A stretch of DNA of 16,029 nt from an uncultured Erysipelotrichales bacterium (GTDB taxonomy: Bacteria; Bacillota_I; Bacilli_A; Erysipelotrichales; Coprobacillaceae), in contig CAJUJC010000043.1 of the NCBI GenBank assembly GCA_910586805.1, forward strand, positions 1 to 16,029. Reading direction: 5' to 3'. The position numbers were made by a program, and so were the translations under genes. Of the stretch, positions 1 to 6,175 are shown piece after piece. Positions within the stretch are counted from its first letter, which is position 1. Each line of letters opens with the position of its first letter. The notes below the pieces were generated by a model. It was not told the origin of the DNA, did not search any database, and saw nothing but the letters and a program-made list of their open reading frames with translations.

Positions 1-6
1 TTCTCT

Positions 7-35
7 ATATTATCACCTTTGTTCCCCCTTGTAAA
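7..35 (-). promoter_or_regulatory. Sigma-A-type promoter reading out of the left edge
   Basis: On the minus strand a TTTACA -35 box (30-35) is followed by a 17-base spacer and a TAATAT -10 box (7-12). A TG one base before the -10 makes it an extended -10 element. It lies downstream of the dusB stop and points out of the window, so it probably starts the next minus-strand gene. In Bacillus the gene after dusB is lysS, but that gene is not visible here. No convincing GC-rich terminator is seen between this promoter and dusB. Confidence 0.45.
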
Positions 36-83
36 GTCTTTTTTTATATTTTTTTAAAAAAATTTAATATTTATTACTTATAA

Positions 84-1085
84 TTACTCTAAATCAAAAA
101 GCATTTGTTTATTTCCAGTTAAAATATATTGATAATATGCACATAAAATGCTTTCTAGCTCTTGATAACTATTAATTTTAGATAATTTGTTTTTAACTTG
201 CGATGAAGATTTCAACCCTTTAATATACCAAGGCGCATGCCCTCTCATTTGTCGAATTGCATTTTTTTCTCCTTCGACGTCTATTAATCTTCTTGCATGC
301 TTTAAACATTGCTCTATTTTTTCTTCCACAGTTGGTTCATCTAACAAAACTCCCTTTTCCACATAAGATACCATTTCCTTAATTACCCATGGATTTCCTA
401 ACGCCGCTCTACCTACCATAACTGCATCACATCCTGTTTCATCTAACATACGTTTTGCATCTTGTGCTGTTTTTACATCTCCATTACCAATGACAGGAAT
501 TGACACTGCCTCTTTTACCTGTTTAATATAACTCCAATCTGCATGCCCCTCATACATCTGAGAACGTGTTCTTCCATGAACTGCTATGGCACTTGCCCCA
601 GCCTTTTCTATAAGCTTAGCAATTTCTACACAATTAATAGAATCAAAATCATAACCTATCCTTATTTTTACAGTCACAGGTTTTTTAACTGCCTCAACCA
701 CATTCTTCACTATTTCATAAACCAAATCAGGATATTTTAACAAATAACTTCCTGCATGTGCTTTTAGAACTTTATTCACAGGGCAGCCCATATTAATATC
801 AATAATATCACAATTAGAATTTTGATCCACAAACTTAGCAGCACCCACCATAGACTCTACATCCCCACCAAATATTTGAATACTTACAGGATGTTCATCT
901 TCATCAATTGTTAACATATCAATTGTTTTTTGATTTCCATAACATAGTGCTTTATCACTCACCATTTCACTAACAACCAAGCCTGCGCCAAACTCTTTAA
1001 TAATTTTACGAAACGCTACATTTGTAATTCCAGCCATAGGAGCCATTATAATTCTATTTTTAATTTCTATATCTCTTATCTTCAT
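84..1085 (-). CDS. dusB: tRNA-dihydrouridine synthase (DusB type)
   Basis: This FMN-dependent enzyme reduces specific uridines in the tRNA D-loop to dihydrouridine. The 333-residue length suits the family. The N-terminus carries the flavin-barrel signature (MAPMAGITNVAFR, about 14-26). The catalytic cysteine is C101 in DINMGCPVNK. K140 in VTVKIR and H170 of the HGRTR segment are FMN/tRNA-contact positions in the family, and VIGNGDV (198-204) and MVGRAALGNPW are the later phosphate-binding loops. The helical tRNA-recognition domain follows from about 240. The ATG is preceded by GGTGAAAAAAG, an adequate ribosome site. The gene sits downstream of hslO but is separated from it by a strong terminator and 264 bases, so it is probably transcribed independently. 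The HAGSYLL stretch after the catalytic loop matches the Firmicute form of the motif rather than indicating damage. Confidence 0.95.
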   Translation of the reverse strand: MKIRDIEIKNRIIMAPMAGITNVAFRKIIKEFGAGLVVSEMVSDKALCYGNQKTIDMLTIDEDEHPVSIQIFGGDVESMVGAAKFVDQNSNCDIIDINMGCPVNKVLKAHAGSYLLKYPDLVYEIVKNVVEAVKKPVTVKIRIGYDFDSINCVEIAKLIEKAGASAIAVHGRTRSQMYEGHADWSYIKQVKEAVSIPVIGNGDVKTAQDAKRMLDETGCDAVMVGRAALGNPWVIKEMVSYVEKGVLLDEPTVEEKIEQCLKHARRLIDVEGEKNAIRQMRGHAPWYIKGLKSSSQVKNKLSKINSYQELESILCAYYQYILTGNKQMLFDLE

Positions 1086-1303
1086 CTTTTTTCACCATTA
1101 CATAATATAACATGATTTTTTATGAAAACAAAGATAAACAATTCATATCATTATTATAAGAAAATTTTTTCATTATTTATGTATATATATTTAAAAACCG
1201 TCAATGCTACGTATAGATAACTTACACTTTCCCCTCTATTTTTCCTCCCCATTTAAAATAGATGTAAGTTATCAAATAGTTATATTCCTAATATTGGTAA
1301 ACC
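1086..1303. other. dusB upstream region with a stem-loop and weak promoters
   Basis: This non-coding stretch lies between the hslO terminator and dusB. It holds a long interrupted inverted repeat at 1216-1273 (listed separately). There are two possible minus-strand promoters. One is TTGACG (1199-1204) with CATAAA (1176-1181) at 17 bases, which would give a leader of roughly 85 bases. The other is TTTGTT (1127-1132) with TATATT (1104-1109) at 17 bases, which would give a leader of about 15 bases. Neither has two good boxes, so which one drives dusB is open. No credible gene was found. Confidence 0.45.
1216..1273. repeat. Interrupted inverted repeat / stem-loop upstream of dusB
   Basis: GATAACTTACA (1216-1226) is exactly complementary to TGTAAGTTATC (1263-1273). 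Directly inside it, TCTATTTT (1235-1242) is exactly complementary to AAAATAGA (1255-1262). Together they form 19 base pairs with an 8-base one-sided bulge (1227-1234) and a 12-base loop (1243-1254). On the minus strand the bulge and loop are both G-rich (GGGGAAAG and AAATGGGGAGGA). There is no T tract after it on either strand, so it is not an ordinary terminator. It does not match any riboswitch consensus I can recall. Its role is unknown. Confidence 0.7.
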
Positions 1304-1350
1304 CAAAAAGAAAATGAAGGCTCCTCCATATTGCCTTCATTTTTCTTTTT
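1304..1350 (-). terminator. Rho-independent terminator after hslO
   Basis: Reading the minus strand, the stem core TGAAGGC (1339-1333) pairs with GCCTTCA (1321-1315) around an 11-base loop. It is flanked by A-rich and T-rich arms (AAAAAGAAAAA before, TTTCTTTTT after) that extend the pairing and give the U tract. It starts at the hslO stop codon, so hslO has almost no 3' untranslated region. The near symmetry means it may also work on the other strand. Confidence 0.85.
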
Positions 1351-2219
1351 TATAAATGATTGACCATTTCTTTTAAATCATCTTCGCTAAACTGATATTT
1401 TTCATTACAAAATTGACATCTCATTTCACAACCATGATCTTCATCAATCATCGCTTGTAACTCTTGTTTTCCAACTGTCATTAAAGCATCCTTCATTCTA
1501 TCTTTAGAACAGTCACACTCAAACATTAAATCCTGACTATCTAAAATATCTACATCATCAAATAACATCTCTAAAATATTTTCAGGTTGTTTTCCTTCTT
1601 GAATCAAAGACGATACTGATGGAAAGTTTTTCATTTTCTCCTCAATATATACTATATCCTCCTCAGTAGCATCAGGTAATAATTGAATAATAAAACCACC
1701 ACTAGAAATAATCTCGTTTGTATCATTAACCAATACCCCTACTGATACAACTGAAGGCGTTTGTTCTGAAACCATAAAGTAATAAGAAAAATCATCTCCA
1801 ATTTCACCACTTTGTAAAGGAACTGTCCCTACAAAAGGTTCTTTTAATCCCATATCTTTAATGACTTGTAAAGTTCCCTCAGTTCCAACAGCAACACCTA
1901 CAGCCAATTTCCCTGTATCATTATATGTATAATGAACTTCAGGATTAGCAACAAAAGCTTTAATTTTTCCATCACTATTTGTTGTTGCAAGCATAGTTCC
2001 AATAGGACCTCCACCATTAATAGTTACTGTCATTTTTTCCTTATTCTTATTCATAGCACCCATCATCAATGTAACTGACATCATTCTTCCAAGCGCTGCT
2101 GATGCAGTTGGCCACAAACCATGTCTAACTCTTGCCTCTTCTAAAAGTTTTGTTGTATCACATGCAAACACACGGCAATTTTTAGAACGTACAATTCCTC
2201 TTACTAAATAATCTTCCAT
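1350..2219 (-). CDS. hslO: Redox-regulated chaperone Hsp33
   Basis: Hsp33 is a cytosolic holdase that is switched on by oxidation. The C-terminus holds the zinc/redox centre as C-x-C (C235, C237, in ECDCSKD) and C-x-x-C (C268, C271, in RCQFCNEK), the hallmark of the family. The N-terminal substrate-binding domain opens with EDYLVRGIV and includes the glycine-rich TINGGGPIGTML segment. The reading frame can be extended to a GTG at 2228, but the ATG at 2219 is preferred: it lies 4 bases after GGGGTGAT, an excellent ribosome site, and gives the family's usual EDYLVRG start (289 residues). That ribosome site overlaps the stop codon of the 29-residue upstream peptide, so the two are likely translationally coupled. 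FtsH lies further upstream, as in other Firmicutes, giving a protein quality-control cluster. Confidence 0.95.
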   Translation of the reverse strand: MEDYLVRGIVRSKNCRVFACDTTKLLEEARVRHGLWPTASAALGRMMSVTLMMGAMNKNKEKMTVTINGGGPIGTMLATTNSDGKIKAFVANPEVHYTYNDTGKLAVGVAVGTEGTLQVIKDMGLKEPFVGTVPLQSGEIGDDFSYYFMVSEQTPSVVSVGVLVNDTNEIISSGGFIIQLLPDATEEDIVYIEEKMKNFPSVSSLIQEGKQPENILEMLFDDVDILDSQDLMFECDCSKDRMKDALMTVGKQELQAMIDEDHGCEMRCQFCNEKYQFSEDDLKEMVNHL

Positions 2220-2224
2220 TGTTA

Positions 2225-2314
2225 TCACCCCATTGCAAAATAACTTATTAATGGCAATACCATACTAACCACCAATATAAAAACCAAAATTTTAACCTTT
2301 GTACTTCTTTGCAT
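2225..2314 (-). CDS. Small single-span membrane peptide (29 aa), Prli42-like
   Basis: On the minus strand an ATG at 2314 opens a 30-codon frame ending in TGA at 2225. It begins MQRSTKVKI and then has an uninterrupted hydrophobic stretch of about 17-20 residues (ILVFILVVSMVLPLISYF), ending AMG. A strong ribosome site (AGAGGAG) lies 6 bases before the ATG. The stop overlaps the ribosome site of hslO and lies 5 bases before its ATG, a typical operon coupling. A short basic head followed by one membrane helix resembles the Prli42/DUF4044 type of Firmicute mini-proteins. In Listeria, Prli42 anchors the stressosome to the membrane. The resemblance is by composition and layout only. It occupies the place where Bacillus carries coaX. 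Coding status is well supported by start, spacing and hydrophobic pattern; the function is inference. Confidence 0.75.
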   Translation of the reverse strand: MQRSTKVKILVFILVVSMVLPLISYFAMG

Positions 2315-2331
2315 AATATTCTCCTCTACTG

Positions 2332-2350
2332 AAAAAAGCGCATAGCGCTT
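2332..2350 (-). terminator. Short hairpin terminator or attenuator after ftsH
   Basis: On the minus strand AAGCGC (2350-2345), loop TAT, GCGCTT (2341-2336) and then a run of T form a compact 6-bp stem with a U tract. The 5' arm starts within the ftsH TAA codon. The stem is short, so part of the transcription may read through into the small peptide and hslO, for which I see no clear separate promoter. Confidence 0.6.
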
Positions 2351-4301
2351 ATTTCATTTCATCTAATAAATCATCACTTGCATCAACACCCATTGTTGGT
2401 GGTGTTTGTTCATGGTTATCTTCTTCTTTGATTTGTCCATCGTGAACTTCTAACATTTGTCCAGTTTGATATAAAGATTCAATTTGTTCACCATTCAATG
2501 TTTCATGTTCCAACAATGCTTGAGCTATTAACTCTAATTTATCTTTTTGTTGTTTAATAATCTCTGTACACTGACTATAACACTCATCGATAATTTTTCT
2601 GACTTGCTGATCAATTTCGAATGCAATTTGACCTGAGTGTGTGTTACTTGTAGACGTATAATCCCTACCTAAGAATACAGCATCTTCTCCTGAAGCATAT
2701 TTAATAGGACCTAAATCTGACATTCCTAATTCAGTAACCATTAATCTTGCAAGTCTTGTTGCTTGTTCAATATCATTATGAGCTCCTGATGTCACATCAC
2801 CAAAGAACACCTCTTCAGCAACACGACCACCCATATATCCTGTTATACTTGCCATCAATTGACTTTTTGTTTGGAAATATGTTTCTTCTTTTGGAGTCAT
2901 CAAATTATATCCCCCTGCTTGTCCACGAGGTACAATTGTAACTTTTTGAACTTTATTTGCCGCCTCTAAAGTCAACCCAATAATAGCATGTCCAGCTTCA
3001 TGGTAAGCCACCAATTTTCTTTCTTTTTCAGTATATTTACGAGACTTTTTAGCCGGTCCGCCAATAACACGATCGATAGCTTCATCAATATCTTCCATTG
3101 TAATCAATTGATGTCCTAATCTTACTGCTAACAAAGCAGCTTCATTTAAAACATTTGAAAGTTCAGCTCCTGAAAAACCTGGAGTACGTTGAGCAACATT
3201 CTCAAAATTCACATCAGGCGCAAAATGCTTGTTTCTTGCATGAACTTTTAAAATTTCAGTTCTTGCTTTTTTATCAGGATTAGCAACTTGAATTTGTCTA
3301 TCAAAACGTCCTGGACGAAGTAATGCTGGATCTAAAACATCAGCACGGTTTGTCGCAGCTAAAATAATAATCCCTTCATTACCACTAAATCCATCCATTT
3401 CAACTAATAATTGGTTTAAAGTTTGTTCACGTTCATCATGACCTCCACCAATACCTGATCCTCTTTGACGACCAACAGCATCAATTTCATCAATAAAGAT
3501 AATACATGGAGCATTTTGTTTTGCCTTTTTGAACATATCACGAACACGTCCAGCACCTACCCCAACAAACATTTCAACAAACTCAGAACCAGAAATTGAA
3601 TAAAAATCAACATTTGCTTCACCTGCAACTGCTCTTGCAAGTAAAGTCTTACCAGTACCTGGAGGACCTACCAATAAAACACCTCTAGGAATTTTAGCAC
3701 CCATATTTACAAACTTTCTTGGATTTTTCAAAAATTCTACCAATTCAGTTAATTCTTCTTTTTCTTCATCTGCACCTGCAACATCACTAAATCTCGTCTT
3801 ACTATCTTTTTCAAGTTTTGCACGTGAGTTTCCAAATTCGAAAGCTTTGGCATTTGCACCTCCACCTCCGCCACCAATACTTCTTATCACAAAGAACATT
3901 GCTCCAATAAGAAGAACATAAGGAAGCATTCCTAACAAAGTATTTCTCAATAAATTCGCACTTTGTTCATCAACAACTTGAACTTTAATGTTTTTATCTT
4001 CTAATAATTGCATTAAAGAATTTGTTTCCTCATCTGTTTTAGGCACAATTGTCTTAAATGTATAAACTGACTCTTTTCCATTTTCAGTTTTTTTATACTT
4101 ACCTTCTACACTTGTTATATATGCACTTGGCATGACTTTCATTTCTTCAATCTTTTCTTGATCTAATATCCTTACAAATTCAGTATAATTCACTTCTGTT
4201 GATCTACCTTGATTCAACAAAGGAATTAACGAACTTAACAATAAAAGAACAACAAGCCAAGGCATAATCATTTTAAATAAACTTTTATTCTTGTTATTCA
4301 T
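2349..4301 (-). CDS. ftsH: ATP-dependent zinc metalloprotease FtsH
   Basis: FtsH is a membrane-anchored AAA+ protease that degrades misfolded membrane proteins and short-lived regulators. All parts are present in 650 residues. There is a first membrane helix at about 11-30, an extracytoplasmic segment to about 120, and a second helix at about 121-141 followed by a run of glycines. Walker A is GPPGTGKT (212-219), Walker B is IIFIDEID (267-274), and the second region of homology lies around ATNRADVLDPALLRPGR. The zinc site is HEAGH (434-438), with the third ligand probably D510 in AHNDIEQA. The C-terminal tail is acidic and variable. The ATG follows AAAGGAG by 5 bases. It lies 13 bases after hpt in the tilS-hpt-ftsH operon, an order conserved with Bacillus, where TilS and HprT have been reported to influence ftsH expression. 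Confidence 0.98.
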   Translation of the reverse strand: MNNKNKSLFKMIMPWLVVLLLLSSLIPLLNQGRSTEVNYTEFVRILDQEKIEEMKVMPSAYITSVEGKYKKTENGKESVYTFKTIVPKTDEETNSLMQLLEDKNIKVQVVDEQSANLLRNTLLGMLPYVLLIGAMFFVIRSIGGGGGGANAKAFEFGNSRAKLEKDSKTRFSDVAGADEEKEELTELVEFLKNPRKFVNMGAKIPRGVLLVGPPGTGKTLLARAVAGEANVDFYSISGSEFVEMFVGVGAGRVRDMFKKAKQNAPCIIFIDEIDAVGRQRGSGIGGGHDEREQTLNQLLVEMDGFSGNEGIIILAATNRADVLDPALLRPGRFDRQIQVANPDKKARTEILKVHARNKHFAPDVNFENVAQRTPGFSGAELSNVLNEAALLAVRLGHQLITMEDIDEAIDRVIGGPAKKSRKYTEKERKLVAYHEAGHAIIGLTLEAANKVQKVTIVPRGQAGGYNLMTPKEETYFQTKSQLMASITGYMGGRVAEEVFFGDVTSGAHNDIEQATRLARLMVTELGMSDLGPIKYASGEDAVFLGRDYTSTSNTHSGQIAFEIDQQVRKIIDECYSQCTEIIKQQKDKLELIAQALLEHETLNGEQIESLYQTGQMLEVHDGQIKEEDNHEQTPPTMGVDASDDLLDEMK

Positions 4302-4314
4302 ACAATCTCCTTTA

Positions 4315-4845
4315 TTATTGATAACATTCTTCTTTTAAAATCCCTACATAAGGGAGGTTTCTATATTTCTCATTAAAATCTAAACCAAATCCCACTACAA
4401 ATGCATTTGGAATCTCGTATCCTACATATTTAGCTTCAATTGGGAATTGACGACATTCCTTCTTATCTAACATTGTTACAATCTCAACAGATGCTGCACC
4501 TCTTTCTTCAAGCATTGCTTTCACTGTGCTCAAAGTTTTACCAGTATCTAAAATATCTTCAACCAACAAAATATCCTTTCCAGTCACATCTTGTTCAATA
4601 TCCTTTTTAATTGTTACAGTACGTGATTGAGTCCCTTCATAACTACTTACATCCATATAATCAAAAGTAACATCAAGGCTTATATATTTAGATAGCTCAG
4701 CTAAGAATGGTACTGATCCTTTCAATAGTCCAATAAGAATTAAATCTTTATCATGATAATCATTCATAATTCTTTTCCCAAGTTCTTTACATTTAAAAGC
4801 TATTTCATCTTGAGTATATAAAATTTCTTTAACATTTTTATGCAT
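4315..4845 (-). CDS. hpt: Hypoxanthine (guanine) phosphoribosyltransferase
   Basis: This purine-salvage enzyme makes IMP or GMP from the free base and PRPP. The family's PRPP-binding signature is VEDILDTGKT (95-104 counted from the chosen start). The LLKGS loop (40-44) provides the cis-peptide pyrophosphate contact, and SSYEGTQSR is the flexible catalytic loop. Near the C-terminus NAFVVGFGLDFNEKYRNLPYVG forms the base-binding end. A GTG at 4854 lies in frame, but it directly abuts the AAGGAG ribosome site and cannot use it. The ATG at 4845 is 8 bases beyond the site and gives 176 residues, the usual size. It lies between tilS and ftsH with short gaps and no terminator, so all three are probably one transcript. 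Hypoxanthine versus guanine preference cannot be read from the sequence. Confidence 0.95.
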   Translation of the reverse strand: MHKNVKEILYTQDEIAFKCKELGKRIMNDYHDKDLILIGLLKGSVPFLAELSKYISLDVTFDYMDVSSYEGTQSRTVTIKKDIEQDVTGKDILLVEDILDTGKTLSTVKAMLEERGAASVEIVTMLDKKECRQFPIEAKYVGYEIPNAFVVGFGLDFNEKYRNLPYVGILKEECYQ

Positions 4846-4871
4846 TTCTCTCACTCCTTGTCATGATTAAT

Positions 4872-6113
4872 CTATTTTATCACAAAAACATTTGGTTTTG
4901 TAGTCAAATAATCAATGTTTTTTGCAATATGTGGAACCAAGATAATTGTTTGATCTTTATTTAAAACAATTGGCCATGTTTTTCTTTTCAATGCAGGTAT
5001 TTTGGCATTAATAAATAAACGTGATAATTTCTTTGTTCCAGAAGACGTCATAATACTATCGCCCTCTTTCATTGTACGTATTGTAATAGGATAATCATCT
5101 TTCGTCAAGTATACACCTTCATTTATATGACCATTTTCCAACAAATGAAAATGCTCACATCCAAATGGTACAAATTCACTAAATTCATAACGATAGCCTT
5201 TTGTCTTGTTTTTATCAATAATGTATATATTATCGTATTCTTTTATGAACAGATAATTAACTGGTAAATTCATTTGAATATTTGGTTTTACACTATTAAT
5301 TTGATGTTTAATCTCTTCTATCAATGAATATGAAATAAGTTGTGGAGGCATAACATCTTTTAAAATTAAATACAAGAAGATATTTCTAAGTTCTTTTGGA
5401 ATATAGTAATAATAAATTTGTCCATCTGTTACATATTGTTGGTAATAAGTTTGGACTTTAAACTCCAATTCCTTAATTCTTTCATTATGAAAAGATGCTC
5501 TTTTCAACAAATCTTCTTTTTGTTCAAAAGTATAGTCTTTTAATACAAGATTTCTCACTCTATCTCTTTCAAAATCAGTTTCAAAGTTTGTATAATCATC
5601 ATGATAAGGAATATGATGTTTTTGACAATAAGAAAGAATGTCTTTTTTATAACAAGGCATTAAAGGTCTAATAACTTTCATATCCTTAACATAATTCACT
5701 TCTTTAATCCCTAAATAATGAATAGTATTATGTCTTTGAAGCTGCATATAAATCGTTTCTAAATGATCATCTAAATGATGCCCTAAAACAACACCTTGAC
5801 AACGATATAATCTATAAATCTCTTTGTAGAAATCATAACGCAAAGAACGTGCTCTATCCTGAAAGTTTCCATCAATGTAATCATGACTATGAAATTCTTT
5901 ATAATAGAAAGGTAATCCATATTTTGCACAATATTCACTCACAAGCTCATAATCTACATAACTATCATGTCTCAAGTTATAATTCACATGTGCTACAAGT
6001 ATGTGATACCCCTTTTTCCTTAAGGTATCTAATAAAAACATAGAATCACAACCACCTGAAACACCGATGACATAATATTCATTTTTATTTAACAATTGTT
6101 CATTTATTTTCAT
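4872..6113 (-). CDS. tilS: tRNA(Ile)-lysidine synthase
   Basis: TilS attaches lysine to C34 of the CAU-anticodon isoleucine tRNA so that it reads AUA. This essential ATP-dependent step matters in an A/T-rich genome. The N-terminal PP-loop ATPase motif is SGGCDS (19-24), followed by HVNYNLRHDS (42-51) and GHHLDDHLET (from 111). RPLMPCYK and the DYTNFETDFERDRVRN stretch mark the tRNA-contacting part of the catalytic domain. The C-terminal TilS domain is recognised by GDSIMTSSGTKKLSRLFI and KIPALKRKTWP. The frame opens at an ATG at 6134, but that ATG overlaps a TATAAT -10 box and has no ribosome site. The ATG at 6113 follows GGAAGTGAG and gives 413 residues. It is the first gene of the tilS-hpt-ftsH operon. 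Confidence 0.93.
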   Translation of the reverse strand: MKINEQLLNKNEYYVIGVSGGCDSMFLLDTLRKKGYHILVAHVNYNLRHDSYVDYELVSEYCAKYGLPFYYKEFHSHDYIDGNFQDRARSLRYDFYKEIYRLYRCQGVVLGHHLDDHLETIYMQLQRHNTIHYLGIKEVNYVKDMKVIRPLMPCYKKDILSYCQKHHIPYHDDYTNFETDFERDRVRNLVLKDYTFEQKEDLLKRASFHNERIKELEFKVQTYYQQYVTDGQIYYYYIPKELRNIFLYLILKDVMPPQLISYSLIEEIKHQINSVKPNIQMNLPVNYLFIKEYDNIYIIDKNKTKGYRYEFSEFVPFGCEHFHLLENGHINEGVYLTKDDYPITIRTMKEGDSIMTSSGTKKLSRLFINAKIPALKRKTWPIVLNKDQTIILVPHIAKNIDYLTTKPNVFVIK

Positions 6114-6132
6114 ATTCTCACTTCCGTTACTC

Positions 6133-6163
6133 ATTATATCAAAGAAGTGAAGAAAAATCCCAA
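6133..6163 (-). promoter_or_regulatory. Putative tilS operon promoter
   Basis: A perfect TATAAT (6133-6138) on the minus strand lies 20 bases before the chosen tilS ATG. The best -35 is TTGGGA (6158-6163) with a long 19-base spacer, and it is formed by the 3' arm of the spoIIE terminator. The -10 is convincing, the -35 is not. Its place argues against translation starting at 6134. Confidence 0.45.
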
Positions 6164-6175
6164 TATTTTGGGATT
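6149..6175 (-). terminator. Rho-independent terminator after spoIIE
   Basis: On the minus strand AATCCCAA (6175-6168), loop AATA, TTGGGATT (6163-6156) form a perfect 8-bp stem followed by TTTCTTC. The stem starts inside the spoIIE TAA codon. It separates sporulation transcription from the housekeeping tilS operon. Confidence 0.8.

Noticed and set aside
543..740. Plus-strand open frame inside dusB
   Set aside because: It lies wholly antisense to a strongly conserved gene, has no ribosome site and no family features.
100..1085. Apparent deviation of the dusB post-catalytic motif (HAGSYLL)
   Set aside because: Firmicute Dus proteins commonly vary here (D-A-G-A type in Bacillus), and the catalytic cysteine and FMN residues are intact.
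1156..1254. Minus-strand 32-codon frame starting ATG-GGG within the stem-loop
   Set aside because: No ribosome site before the ATG, an odd composition and overlap with the inverted repeat; the structure explains the sequence better.
1216..1273. Riboswitch interpretation of the stem-loop
   Set aside because: No match to preQ1, SAM, fluoride, THF or other consensus I can recall, and no expression platform at the dusB start.
2747..2941. Plus-strand open frame inside ftsH
   Set aside because: Antisense shadow of the conserved protease domain, without its own start signals.
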